Below, in pieces: positions 16,587-25,646 of a stretch of DNA of 64,000 nt (the stretch's first letter is position 1; each line of letters starts with the position of its first letter). The position numbers were made by a program, and so were the translations under genes. This DNA comes from Methanobacterium aggregans. Its GTDB lineage: Archaea > Methanobacteriota > Methanobacteria > Methanobacteriales > Methanobacteriaceae. The notes under the pieces were generated by a model. That model worked only from the letters and a program-made list of their open reading frames with translations. It was not told the DNA's origin and ran no database searches. The DNA lies in NCBI RefSeq assembly GCF_017874455.1, contig NZ_JAGGLN010000007.1:33369-97368 (forward strand), written 5' to 3'.

Positions 16587-16916
16587 TTATCCTCCACCAT
16601 CACAGAGCTCTGAACTCATGTCCACATCATCGAGCTTGATCTTTTTATTCTTTCCAAGCTTTTTATTTACCTTTTCCTTGTTGTCTGAGGTTTCTTCAGG
16701 TTCTGGAGTTTCATCATGGTTCAGCTTTTCGTAGCGGGCCTTGTCAATAACCTCGAGGTACTGGCCTTGGTACCAGAGTTCAGTTGTGTCCATTTTTGCC
16801 CATGTTCCATTTTCATCAGATTTAAGGTCAGTGACTTTTCCAACATTACCTGTTCCGGAGTATCTAACATAAAATCCCTTTAAAATGGTTTTTCCACGTG
16901 CATCTGTAACTTCCAT
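16587..16916 (-). CDS. DUF2098 family protein
   Basis: A 109-residue protein with the DUF2098 core (GFYVRYSGTGNVGKVTDL, then GTWAKMDTTELWYQGQYLEV), a small beta-rich domain known mainly in methanogens with no assigned role. It ends in a Lys/Glu-rich tail and CDGGG. The ATG at 16916 has GGGGGA 8 nt upstream; in-frame upstream codons reaching 17003 would overlap the PRC-barrel gene. It follows the PRC-barrel gene by 28 bp, a likely two-gene operon. Confidence 0.8.
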   Translation of the reverse strand: MEVTDARGKTILKGFYVRYSGTGNVGKVTDLKSDENGTWAKMDTTELWYQGQYLEVIDKARYEKLNHDETPEPEETSDNKEKVNKKLGKNKKIKLDDVDMSSELCDGGG

Positions 16917-16944
16917 TCTGAATCCCCCACTTCGTATGATAAGA

Positions 16945-17238
16945 TTATTCTGATTTTTTGAGGTTAATTCTTTTCCTTGCAGGTTCTTCCTCTTTTGATT
17001 CATGAATTCTGTTTAGTATGGTTTGTTTATCAATGTTTAAGATCACATAGTCGCCTACTTCAGCTATGTCCTTTGATGTTACCACAAGATCGTTCTTCCT
17101 AATGGCAATTTCACCAGTTGATATGATCACTGTTTCCATGAGCCCTTTTTTTGGCTCTACGTCCATTTCAGAAACTTTTCCAAGTTCCACTGCATTTTTG
17201 TCCAGAACTTTTTTGCCCAAAAATTCACTAACCTTCAT
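16945..17238 (-). CDS. PRC-barrel domain protein
   Basis: A 97-residue PRC-barrel protein (MKVSEFLGKKVLDKNAVELG, KNDLVVTSKDIAEVGDYVIL) with a charged C-terminal tail. It is a relative of the PRC-barrel at 5459-5698 and of unknown specific role. GGTG lies about 6 nt before the ATG. It is divergent from the site-2 protease gene; both promoters lie in 17239-17446. Confidence 0.85.
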   Translation of the reverse strand: MKVSEFLGKKVLDKNAVELGKVSEMDVEPKKGLMETVIISTGEIAIRKNDLVVTSKDIAEVGDYVILNIDKQTILNRIHESKEEEPARKRINLKKSE

Positions 17239-17446
17239 TTAAACACCGGGCTTTGATCTGTTTTTTTAGGAGTATATATTTTTTGCAAATAGCCCTTTGC
17301 AAATAATCAAAAGATTTTCATGTTTAAACATCATCCAGGTGTAGATGAAAAGCTGTTTAAATCTGGAAACCCCCCAAGATATTTTGTTGATAAAAAGAAG
17401 TAGATTATTATATCTGTTCCAACAAAAGTAATACCAGGTGAAACAG

Positions 17447-18505
17447 GTGAAGTACTCCCTGAAACTCTTCACAGTATTTGGAATACCCATTGAACTTCAT
17501 ATTTCCTTTCTAATTTTAATGCTGCTCATCTATGCAGTGGCAGCTTTAAACCTTTTTCCAGGAATAAATCTTTTGATGGCTGTTTTAATAACCCTAGTTT
17601 TTGTAACTGTGGTTATACATGAATTAAGCCATTCATACGTTGCCCAGAGATATGGGGTTAAAATTGAAAGGATAATTCTGCTTCCAATTGGAGGAGTATC
17701 TGCAATGGAGGAGATACCCAAAGATCCGGGGCAGGAATTCCGGATAGCAATTGCAGGTCCTGCAACCAACTTCGTGATAGCAGGAATATGTTACGTACTG
17801 GTTTTTCTTGGAGCTTCCTACCTATCAAAGGATATTTCAGCTGCAGTTTACTAGTTCGCACTTATAAACCTGATACTTGGAGGTTTCAATCTGCTTCCTG
17901 CCTTTCCAATGGATGGTGGAAGGGTTTTGAGGGCTTACCTTGCAGGGAGGATGAGTTACGTCAAGGCCACCAGACTTGCAGCCAACATTGGAAAACAGCT
18001 TGCAATCATCATGGCAATACTCGGGATATTCTACAACATATTCCTTGTTTTAATAGCTATCTTCATCTACATAGGAGCTGAGCAGGAGTACAGATCCATC
18101 ATGGTATCCACCCTACTTGAGGGAGTACTGGTGGGTGACATCATGACCCCTGAAGTTGAAACTGTGCACCCCGAAACCACTGCTCAGGAAGTTTTAAACC
18201 TCATGTTCCAAAAAAAACATATGGGATACCCGGTTATGGAAGATGAAACACTTGTAGGTATTCTAACCTTCCATGATATCTCAGAGATACCTCCAAATAT
18301 GAGGAACAGTCCTATTAAGACTTACATGACAGAAAGTATCATTTCAACCCATCCTGAGGAGCCTGTGGTTGATGCCCTTGAAAAACTCAACAGAAAACAG
18401 ATTGGAAGGCTGCCTGTTCTAAGTGAAGGTGTTCTTGTTGGAATAATTTCAAAAACAGATATTGTAAGGGCGATTGAGATTATGAACCTTAAAATTGGAG
18501 AATAA
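17447..18505 (+). pseudogene. Site-2 protease (M50) with CBS pair, broken by in-frame TAG
   Basis: An intramembrane metalloprotease gene. The first part has membrane helices and the zinc motif HELSH; after a TAG at 17852-17854 the same frame continues with FALINLILGGFNLLPAFPMDGGR, which carries the third zinc ligand, further helices and two CBS domains (about 18130-18500). Removing the TAG gives one uninterrupted protein of about 350 residues of normal layout. Premature stop leaves a fragment without the third ligand. TAG ends other genes here (Elp3, PsbP-like), so it is not generally read through. The GTG start at 17447 has AGGTGA upstream. Confidence 0.85.
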
Positions 18506-18583
18506 AATAAGTGTGACCTGAAACATAGGTTGAAGAAAAGTAGTTAAGGAAACCATATTATCCAAGTATCGATATTGGATATT

Positions 18584-18634
18584 AATGTTAAATTTAAAAA
18601 TTGTATAATGTGTTGAATGTTAAATTTAAAAATT
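18584..18634. repeat. Paired 19-bp direct repeats upstream of elp3
   Basis: The 19-base sequence AATGTTAAATTTAAAAATT occurs perfectly at 18584-18602 and 18616-18634, 32 bp from start to start, about three helical turns. They lie 88-138 bp upstream of the Elp3 start in the gap after the site-2 protease gene. The sequence is TATA-like and may be twin promoters or a protein site. Confidence 0.5.
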
Positions 18635-18721
18635 TTAATAGGGTACTGAAGGTTACAATACACTTTAAATTGATGAAAACTGATATTGGATTAAGATTGT
18701 TGTTTAAGGAGAAAATTTGTT

Positions 18722-20356
18722 ATGGAAGATGCCTGCAGGTTCATAGTCAACGAAATATTATCTGGAAGAATACAAACCAAGGAAGAGCTTGAAAAGGCCA
18801 AACACAGGGCCTGTCGTGATTTCAAGCTCCCCAAGTTCATGAGTAACTCCATGATACTTGGAAGTGCAACCTTTGAGGAGAGGAAGAAAATAGCACCCCT
18901 TGTGAAGAAGAAACCAACCCGAACAATTTCAGGTGTGGCTGTGGTTGCTGTGATGTGCCAGCCCCACAAGTGCCCCCATGGAAGATGTCTCTACTGCCCG
19001 GAAAGCGAAAAGGCACCCCCAAGCTACACTGGAGAAGAACCTGCAGCTTTAAGGGCACGTATGTTCGACTTCCATCCCTACAGGCAGACCTACAACAGGC
19101 TGCTTCAGCTTGAAAGTATAGGTCATCCCCTTGATAAGGTTGAACTCATAGTGATGGGCGGAACCTTCCCATCAAGGGCACTCTGCTACCAGGAATGGTT
19201 CATAACAGGATGCCTCAGGGCAATGAACGATTTTGGGATAAAAAATCCTGAGGAGAAGTTGAAACTTCAGTCTGAGAAGTACATGGATGTTCCAGGAGAC
19301 TTCAAATATCTTAAGGATGTTCAGCACCTCAACGAACAATCTAAAATCAGATGCGTTGGAATGACCTTTGAAACACGTCCAGATTACTGTAAGATACCTG
19401 ATGTTGATCGTATGCTTAATATGGGTGTTACAAGGGTTGAACTGGGTGTTCAAACAGTGTACAACTTCATATACAAACGAATAGAAAGGGGACATAATGT
19501 TCAGGATGTTGTTGACTCCACACAGATACTCAGGGACTCAGGGATCAAAGTGGCAATGCACCTCATGCCTGGATTGTTTTCAGACCCTGAAAGGGATATG
19601 AGAATATTTCACCGTGTCTTTGAGGATGATAGATTTAAACCTGACATGCTCAAGATATATCCCTGCCTTGTGACTGAAGGCTCAAAGTTGTATGAACTCT
19701 GGGAGAAGGGAGAGTATCATCCCTACACAACAGAGGAAGCTGTTGATTTAATTGCAGATGTTAAGAAGATACTTCCAAAGTGGGTTCGGACCATGCGTAT
19801 TCAGAGGGATATTCCATCACCCCTCATAGAGGCAGGTGTTAAAAAATCAAACCTTGGAGAACTTGTTTACAACAGATTAAAAGAACATGATACCAACTGT
19901 AAATGTATAAGGTGCAGGGAAGTTGGTCACAGGGCAGGAGAGGGAATCTTCCCAAATTCAGATAACATCAGGCTTCTTCGTGAGGATTACACTGCAGGTG
20001 AGGGACTGGAAGTATTCCTTTCCTTTGAGGATGTGAAATCGGATATTTTAATAGGATTTTTAAGGCTCAGAATACCATCAGAGAAAGCCCACAGAGTTGA
20101 AGTTGATGATAGAACTGCACTGGTACGTGAACTTCATGTTTATGGTTCAATGGTACCACTTGGCCAGAGAGAAACTGAAAGATGGCAGCACAGAGGTTAT
20201 GGAGAGGAACTTCTCGCAGAGGCAGAGAGCATTGCATATGAAGAGTACAATAAAACCAAGCTCCTGGTTATAAGTGGTATAGGGGCACGTAACTATTACA
20301 GGAAATTTGGATACAAAAGGGAAGGTCCCTACATGGCCAAAGAACTGAAAGATTAG
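18722..20356 (+). CDS. elp3: Archaeal Elp3: tRNA U34 carboxymethyltransferase (radical SAM + GNAT)
   Basis: A 544-residue Elp3. It makes the 5-carboxymethyl group on wobble uridine of tRNA using acetyl-CoA and radical SAM chemistry. The cluster cysteines fit the CX9CX2C pattern (Cys-79, -89, -92, within CPHGRCLYC). A C-terminal GNAT acetyltransferase-type domain spans about residues 400-540 (ELHVYGSMVPLG, WQHRGYGEELLAEAE, NYYRKFGYKREGPYM). Unlike eukaryotes, archaea use Elp3 without the other Elongator subunits. Length is normal. It stops with TAG. Confidence 0.95.
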   Translation: MEDACRFIVNEILSGRIQTKEELEKAKHRACRDFKLPKFMSNSMILGSATFEERKKIAPLVKKKPTRTISGVAVVAVMCQPHKCPHGRCLYCPESEKAPPSYTGEEPAALRARMFDFHPYRQTYNRLLQLESIGHPLDKVELIVMGGTFPSRALCYQEWFITGCLRAMNDFGIKNPEEKLKLQSEKYMDVPGDFKYLKDVQHLNEQSKIRCVGMTFETRPDYCKIPDVDRMLNMGVTRVELGVQTVYNFIYKRIERGHNVQDVVDSTQILRDSGIKVAMHLMPGLFSDPERDMRIFHRVFEDDRFKPDMLKIYPCLVTEGSKLYELWEKGEYHPYTTEEAVDLIADVKKILPKWVRTMRIQRDIPSPLIEAGVKKSNLGELVYNRLKEHDTNCKCIRCREVGHRAGEGIFPNSDNIRLLREDYTAGEGLEVFLSFEDVKSDILIGFLRLRIPSEKAHRVEVDDRTALVRELHVYGSMVPLGQRETERWQHRGYGEELLAEAESIAYEEYNKTKLLVISGIGARNYYRKFGYKREGPYMAKELKD

Positions 20357-20489
20357 GATCATTCATGTAAGGTTTATATTTCCCTCAGTTATCATCTGAA
20401 TTTCTGATCCACTGGTATCTGAAGGTCATCAAAAATATTTCATTGAATCAAGATTTTAAGGAAGTAAATAGAAAAGGAGTTGATCTTGT

Positions 20490-21158
20490 ATGATATTTCC
20501 TGAAGAACTTGCAAAAATGATAGACCACACAAATGTGAAGCCTGATGCAAGGGTAAAAGATATAGAAAAGCTCTGTATGGAAGCAATTGATTATGATTTT
20601 TCCAGTGCATGCGTAACGCCATCAAACACTGCCCTTGCAAGTCGTTTTCTTAAAAAAAGTGATGTTGGAGTTTGTGTTGTTGTTGGTTTTCCATTTGGAA
20701 CTCCAAAATCTGAAACAAAAACCTTTGAAACCATAATTGCTATTGAGGAGGGTGCAACAGATATAGACATGGTTATGAACATCGGTGCCATGAAATCAGG
20801 TTTGACAGATCTCGTTGGGAAGGACATTGGATCCGTTGTGGACGCTGCAGAGGATACACCAGTTAAGGTCATCATTGAAACAGCCCTGCTCACAGATGCC
20901 GAGAAGGTGGCTGCCTGTGAAATTTCAAGGGAAGCTGGGGCAAAATTCGTTAAAACCTCCACTGGAGTGGGATATTCCGGTGCCAACATCCATGATGTGG
21001 AGCTCATGAGAAAAACTGTTGGGGAAAGTATGGAAGTGAAGGCATCTGGAGGAATAAGGGACCTTGAAACAGCTTTGAACATGATAGATGCTGGTGCATC
21101 TAAAATAGGAACCTCAACTGGTGTTGGAATAATGGAAGAAATCCTGAAGGAAGGCTGA
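20490..21158 (+). CDS. deoC: Deoxyribose-phosphate aldolase
   Basis: A 222-residue DeoC-type class I aldolase that cleaves 2-deoxyribose 5-phosphate to glyceraldehyde 3-phosphate and acetaldehyde. Family blocks are clear: MIDHTNVKPDA, VVGFPFG, EGATDIDMVMNIGA, KVIIETALLT, and the Schiff-base lysine in AKFVKTSTG (about residue 154), then VKASGGIRD. AAGGAG lies about 10 nt before the ATG. It stands between elp3 and the cyclophilin-like gene on the same strand. Confidence 0.95.
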   Translation: MIFPEELAKMIDHTNVKPDARVKDIEKLCMEAIDYDFSSACVTPSNTALASRFLKKSDVGVCVVVGFPFGTPKSETKTFETIIAIEEGATDIDMVMNIGAMKSGLTDLVGKDIGSVVDAAEDTPVKVIIETALLTDAEKVAACEISREAGAKFVKTSTGVGYSGANIHDVELMRKTVGESMEVKASGGIRDLETALNMIDAGASKIGTSTGVGIMEEILKEG

Positions 21159-21267
21159 TTAAAAGCCATTAACGAAATAATAACTATTTAATGGAGTAAG
21201 TTTAAGGAATAATTTAATTGGATAACTTAAGTTAAAAATTGAAAATATCCATATAAGGAGATTCATA

Positions 21268-21621
21268 ATGGAAGTAGAGATAGAGGTAGTTGGAAAAGGA
21301 AAAGCAAGGGCTTTACTTGATAATAGAAACCCTGAAACTGCAAAGATGATATACGAAAGTCTTCCAGTTGAGGGAAAAGCTGTTACATGGCTTCAGGAGG
21401 TTTACTTTGACATGGATCTGCAGCTTGAGTATGAAAATCCATCTCCACAGGTTCTTGAAGGTGACCTGTCCTACTGGCCTCCAGGACCTGCATTCTGCAT
21501 CTTTTATGGAGGTTCACAGCCTGTTTCTGATGTTAACAACTTTGGAAGGATTACAGAAAACCTGGATCTCTTCTTCAAGGTTGATGATGGAGACATGATC
21601 ATCATAAAATCCGTGAACTGA
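21268..21621 (+). CDS. Cyclophilin-like fold protein (COG2164)
   Basis: A 117-residue protein of the archaeal COG2164 family with a cyclophilin-like barrel (TAKMIYESLPVEGKAVTW, YWPPGPAFCIFYGG). No isomerase activity has been shown for this family. GGAG precedes the ATG by 7 nt. It converges with cofH, the two stops being 46 bp apart. Confidence 0.8.
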   Translation: MEVEIEVVGKGKARALLDNRNPETAKMIYESLPVEGKAVTWLQEVYFDMDLQLEYENPSPQVLEGDLSYWPPGPAFCIFYGGSQPVSDVNNFGRITENLDLFFKVDDGDMIIIKSVN

Positions 21622-21667
21622 TGCAACCAAGCCTTCTCAAAGGAGTATCAAACACTCCTCAAAGGTT

Positions 21668-22783
21668 TTATACTGTTTTTATATCTGTATAGAGGGTGTT
21701 TCTCTCTGCAGGAACTCTTCCCATGTTTCTTATTATTCTCTGGAAGTTTTCAGGTTCTGTTTTAACTCCGTACTGTGCCCCTGCTGATTTTGATATGTTC
21801 TCCTCACCCAGTGTTCCTCCAAGGTCGTTTGCACCTGCTGTGAGGCATACCTGGGCAAATTTGAAGCCCAGCTTCACCCATGAAACCTGTATGTTTGGTA
21901 TGAGGTCCCTGAACATCAGCCTTGCAACTGCATAGACCTTGAGGTCCTCCAAACCAGTTGAACCTGGACTTGAGATTCCACTTCTGTAGATGGGTGTGTA
22001 GGTGTGCATGAATGTGAGGGGTACGAACTCTGTGAAACCAGCTGTTCTCTCCTGTATTCCCCTTAAAATATCCAGATGTTCCACCCTGTGTTTCAACTCT
22101 TCGATGTGACCGTACATCATGGTACAGGTGGTTGGAACATCATTTTTATGGGCTGTTTCAACGATCTCTACCCATTTATCAGTTTTCATCTTGCTGGGGC
22201 AGAGTATCTTTCTAACATCGTCGTTTAGAATTTCTGCAGCATTTCCAGGCATTGAATCAAGACCCGCTTCCCTCAGCATTTTCAACTCATCCTTGATGGA
22301 CATTTCTGCTCCTTCTGCACCGTGAAGTATCTCCATGGGCGAGAATGCATGTATGTAAATGTCTGGACATACCTCCCTGACCTTTTTAAGGATTTCTTCG
22401 TAGAAGTAGGCATCCACATCCTCATGCAGGCCTCCCTGTATGCACACTTCAATTGCTCCATTGTCCCATGCTGTTTTAGCCCTCTTGGCAATTTCATCAG
22501 GATTTAAGAAGTATGATTCACTGTTTTCTGGTTCCCTTTTAAAGGCGCAGAATCCGCAGGTTCCTGTGCATATGTTGGTGAAGTTTATGTTCCAATTTTT
22601 GATGTATGTGACATTGCCACCTACCAGTTCTTCACGAAGGGCATCTGCAGCCATTAAAAGTGCTTGAAAGTCTCTTCCTGTGGTTTTCATTAGTTTTAAT
22701 GCTTCTTCACGTGAAATTCTGGTTTTTAATGATTTTTCCAGTATCTCCGTTATCTGTGGGTCAATGTTCAACTGCTCAAACAT
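21668..22783 (-). CDS. cofH: CofH, FO synthase subunit 2
   Basis: A 371-residue radical SAM enzyme that joins 5-amino-6-ribitylaminouracil and tyrosine on the way to FO, the chromophore of coenzyme F420. The cluster motif is CTGTCGFC (Cys-72, -76, -79). Other family blocks are EVCIQGGLHEDVDAYFYEEIL, SMPGNAAEIL and GANDLGGTLGEENIS near the C-terminus. CofG, its usual partner, is not in this window. It is divergent from the histone gene. Confidence 0.93.
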   Translation of the reverse strand: MFEQLNIDPQITEILEKSLKTRISREEALKLMKTTGRDFQALLMAADALREELVGGNVTYIKNWNINFTNICTGTCGFCAFKREPENSESYFLNPDEIAKRAKTAWDNGAIEVCIQGGLHEDVDAYFYEEILKKVREVCPDIYIHAFSPMEILHGAEGAEMSIKDELKMLREAGLDSMPGNAAEILNDDVRKILCPSKMKTDKWVEIVETAHKNDVPTTCTMMYGHIEELKHRVEHLDILRGIQERTAGFTEFVPLTFMHTYTPIYRSGISSPGSTGLEDLKVYAVARLMFRDLIPNIQVSWVKLGFKFAQVCLTAGANDLGGTLGEENISKSAGAQYGVKTEPENFQRIIRNMGRVPAERNTLYTDIKTV

Positions 22784-22874
22784 GAATTTTCTTATTCTGC
22801 TTTGTAACCTTTAAAGTTTTGGATGGCTAACTATCTCCATTCATGGAACAGTATACTATATCTCATGGCTGAAA

Positions 22875-22902
22875 AACCTATAAAAACCGATAAATTTAAA
22901 TA
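22875..22902 (+). promoter_or_regulatory. Histone gene promoter, two TATA candidates
   Basis: Two archaeal TATA-like boxes precede the histone gene: CTATAAAAA near 22878-22886 with an A-rich flank, and TTTAAATA at 22895-22902 following CGATAAA. The first would place the transcript start near 22908, leaving a short leader with the ribosome binding site GGAGGTGA; the second would start nearly at that site. The first is preferred. Confidence 0.45.
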
Positions 22903-22935
22903 TTATTTATTCGAAGGTAAAATAGGAGGTGAAAT

Positions 22936-23141
<206 letters not shown>

Positions 23142-23143
<2 letters not shown>

Positions 23144-23163
23144 TTTTTCTTCTTTTTTATTTA
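23142..23163 (+). terminator. Oligo-T terminator after the histone gene
   Basis: Immediately after the TAA the sequence runs TTTTTCTTCTTTTTTATTT. T-rich tracts without a stem are the normal intrinsic terminator in archaea. Confidence 0.6.
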
Positions 23164-23405
23164 TATTACTTAATATTTGTTTTTTTTAATATTTAGGCTG
23201 AATTTAATTGGATGAGATGTTCTATTTTACTGGATTTTTTTTAATAAGACTCTGTTTATGATTCAATTGGAACTATAACATGATTAAAAGGTTAACCCTT
23301 GAAATAACCAAAAAAAAATCTTTGTTTTAATGGGAAAAAGTATACATGAGTTAACTGTGTTTGTGAAGAATGAAAAAATTTAATTAACTGTTTTTTCAAT
23401 ATAAC

Positions 23406-23429
23406 ATGTGCAGGATTTATTGTGCACAT
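23406..23429. promoter_or_regulatory. Inverted repeat upstream of rubrerythrin
   Basis: ATGTGCA (23406-23412) and TGCACAT (23423-23429) form a perfect 7-bp dyad with a 10-bp spacer. It ends 40 bp before the rubrerythrin start, where a repressor could block transcription. The rest of the 325-bp gap 23144-23469 is AT-rich and shows no gene. Confidence 0.45.
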
Positions 23430-23469
23430 ACCCTTTGTAAAAATTTGTGTTATATATGGAGGTAGAGAA

Positions 23470-23961
23470 ATGAGCAGTATGGATAATTTGAAAGAAGCAT
23501 TCGCAGGAGAATCACAGGCAAACAGAAAATATTTAGCATTTGCAAAAAAAGCTGATGAAGAAGGATTTAAACAGATAGCAAAGCTTTTCAGGGCTGCTGC
23601 TGAAGCAGAAACTGTCCACGCACACAACCACCTTGAGATCATGGGTGGAATAAAAAGCACCGAAGAAAATCTTAATGAAGCCATAGCTGGAGAAACAGAA
23701 GAATTTGAGGAAATGTACCCAAATTTCATAGTTGAAGCTAAAGCTGAGAAAAATGACCAGGCAGTCTGGACCTTCGATGTTGCAAACAAGGTTGAACAGG
23801 TCCATGCAGTTCTCTACCAGAAGGCCCTTGAAAACATTGGAAACAACAAAGAAGTTGATTACTACGTCTGCGGATTCTGCGGTAACACAGTGGAAGATGA
23901 AGCCCCAGAGAAATGTCCAATCTGCGGAGCCCCAAAATCTGAGTTCTACAAGGTGGACTGA
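23470..23961 (+). CDS. Rubrerythrin
   Basis: A 163-residue rubrerythrin that reduces hydrogen peroxide in the cytoplasm. The N-terminal four-helix domain holds diiron ligands (Glu-14 in FAGESQANRKY; EAETVHAHNH near 45-54; a second EFEEMYPNF helix). The C-terminal rubredoxin domain binds iron with Cys-134, -137, -149 and -152 (YVCGFCG, KCPICG). The ATG at 23470 follows GGAGGT at 6 nt; an upstream frame to 23422 is not used. A dyad just upstream suggests redox control. Confidence 0.95.
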   Translation: MSSMDNLKEAFAGESQANRKYLAFAKKADEEGFKQIAKLFRAAAEAETVHAHNHLEIMGGIKSTEENLNEAIAGETEEFEEMYPNFIVEAKAEKNDQAVWTFDVANKVEQVHAVLYQKALENIGNNKEVDYYVCGFCGNTVEDEAPEKCPICGAPKSEFYKVD

Positions 23962-24142
23962 AACCCCAATTTAAAAACAATACCCAAGGGAGTTTTAAGG
24001 GGAATTTCCCTCTTCATTACTTATTTTTTTAAATGTTTAACAGATAAAAGTTAATTGTTTTATATAACTCCAGTTATCTGTAACTATTTTTAATTGAATT
24101 ATATCAATGAAAGAATTTTTTTTTATCAGTTACTTCTTTTTA

Positions 24143-24502
24143 TCAGTTACTGGAACTCTGCTTCTGATTATTCTTCTTCACCAGGTTCCATATCTCTTCA
24201 GGATCAATACCTAAATAATCCAGATCATCAGAATTCTCTCCATCTTCTGAGGAATGCTGTTCATCACCTTCTGAAGGAGTAGTTCCAATATATTCTGAGG
24301 ATTCGGCCTTTTCAGGGTTTATTGGTATTATATAATCCTCAGTGTCTTCAACAGCCAGGCATATGGGTGTGATGTGCTGTGTGAAGTAGTTGGAACCATT
24401 TAAGGTGTAGATCCTGACGATTGTGTGTATGGTTCTCCCATCTACTTCAAGTGGTTCTGTTACCTGAATTTTTCTTAAATCCTTTAAAAATTCCATTGCC
24501 AT
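24143..24502 (-). CDS. Unknown acidic protein of the gerW/DUF2953 operon
   Basis: A 119-residue protein I do not recognise. The first 65 residues look folded (VDGRTIHTIVRIYTLNG, ITPICLAVEDTEDYIIPI). The rest is Glu/Ser/Asp-rich and probably flexible. It overlaps the DUF2953 gene by 56 bp, with GAGGG just before its ATG, which indicates translational coupling. It is third in the operon gerW-like, DUF2953, this gene. Confidence 0.65.
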   Translation of the reverse strand: MAMEFLKDLRKIQVTEPLEVDGRTIHTIVRIYTLNGSNYFTQHITPICLAVEDTEDYIIPINPEKAESSEYIGTTPSEGDEQHSSEDGENSDDLDYLGIDPEEIWNLVKKNNQKQSSSN

Positions 24503-25145
24503 TCCTTCCCTCTGAATTCTTTGAGGACCTTCTCCTTAAAATGTAGATCAACATACTTCGAACTGATTTGTGTGAAAGTGCACGTAAGATCTCGTAGCTT
24601 ATCCTGAAAAGCCTCAAGTTGATGTGTGCACTTATGTCCCCAGAAACACTTTTTCCATCAAAAACAGGGATCACCTCCATCTGAAGGTTGGGTAAAGGTT
24701 TCAAAATAGCTGCAACAGCCCATAAAAATCCAGTTAAAAACTCCGTATCAACAGAACTTTCAAATCCCAGTTCCATCCTTAAAATCAAATTTTCAAGGTT
24801 CAAAGAATGTATGAAACCTGTTAAAATAGGTTTAAGGTGAGGTAAAGCCTTCCATGCTAACTGTAGAAACTGTTTTGATTCATCCAGGTTGAATCCCTTT
24901 GATTCCTCTTTTTCCTCTGTTTCTTTTTTCCCCCCATCTTTAATTTCTGAAGGTTCTTTTTTGGAAGGTACGAGTTCCCTTGAGGCTATTTTTATTCCCA
25001 TCCATTTTAACTGGAAGTTTCCTCCTAACTTCATGTCCCTGACTGAAAGGTTGAAGAAAATATGGAATGGAACCAGCATAATAATCCCCAATACTATTAG
25101 CAGGATCACTACGATGGCTGTTACTGCAATAAACACTTGGTTCAT
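24447..25145 (-). CDS. DUF2953 membrane protein (YtfI-like)
   Basis: A 232-residue protein with one N-terminal membrane helix (about residues 4-28, VIFIAVTAIVVILLIVLGIIM-like) and a DUF2953 domain. The C-terminal part is basic (YILRRRSSK). In Bacillus and clostridia the same domain is YtfI, encoded next to ytfJ/gerW. The start is uncertain: ATG at 25145 has AAGGA directly against it, and a TTG at 25175 lies further upstream. Confidence 0.75.
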   Translation of the reverse strand: MNQVFIAVTAIVVILLIVLGIIMLVPFHIFFNLSVRDMKLGGNFQLKWMGIKIASRELVPSKKEPSEIKDGGKKETEEKEESKGFNLDESKQFLQLAWKALPHLKPILTGFIHSLNLENLILRMELGFESSVDTEFLTGFLWAVAAILKPLPNLQMEVIPVFDGKSVSGDISAHINLRLFRISYEILRALSHKSVRSMLIYILRRRSSKNSEGRNGNGIFKGFKKNSGNRTT

Positions 25146-25184
25146 TCCTTCTTTGTAGTTTACTGTATAGTGCAATATTACTTA

Positions 25185-25637
25185 TTATTCAGTTTTTGAT
25201 GGTTCAGGTTCCTCAGACTCTTCTTCCATCTTCTCGTGGTGGTGTTTGTATTTCTTTCCCTTGTTTTTCATCATCTTACTGCCCTGTCCCATTATCTCAA
25301 CGGCAGCTGTTCCAACTTCACTTATGACAGTTGCAAGGGGGTCCTGTGATCTTAGTGATAGGAGTCTAACTCCTTCAGGCCCTTCAACTCCTTTAAAAAC
25401 CACTACCATTGCTATAGGTTCTATTTTAGCACCACCACCTGATGCTGCACCCTGACCTTCTTCAGATCCTGATTTAGTTTTATTTCCACCCATTCCTGCA
25501 CCGAAGGCCATTCCCATTTTGGTTATGGGTATGAGAACCTTGTCTTCTGTTTCTATTACTTCACCAATCACATTTTCAATGTTCATAACCTTCCTTAACT
25601 CATCAACAGTTGTTTTTATTGGATCTCCAATATCCAC
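25185..25637 (-). CDS. GerW/YtfJ family protein
   Basis: A protein of about 150 residues of the GerW (YtfJ) family: PIKTTVDELRKVMNIENVIG, VLIPITKMGMAFGAG, then a Gly/Ser-rich stretch and KIEPIAMVVVF. In spore formers this family is needed for germination and for handling of metal or small molecules, but it is also common in non-sporulating bacteria and methanogens, where its role is unknown. Likely GTG start at 25637 with GGGGTGG upstream; GTG at 25646 is the alternative. First gene of a three-gene operon with DUF2953. Confidence 0.85.
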   Translation of the reverse strand: MDIGDPIKTTVDELRKVMNIENVIGEVIETEDKVLIPITKMGMAFGAGMGGNKTKSGSEEGQGAASGGGAKIEPIAMVVVFKGVEGPEGVRLLSLRSQDPLATVISEVGTAAVEIMGQGSKMMKNKGKKYKHHHEKMEEESEEPEPSKTE

Positions 25638-25646
25638 TGAATCCAC

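Noticed and set aside
17266..17490. Minus-strand 74-codon frame upstream of the PRC gene
   Set aside because: It overlaps the start of the site-2 protease gene antisense and lacks a binding site. The region is better explained as a divergent promoter.
17852..17854. Pyrrolysine or other sense reading of TAG in the site-2 protease
   Set aside because: TAG ends elp3 and the PsbP-like gene normally, no pyl genes are visible, and Methanobacteriales are not known to use pyrrolysine.
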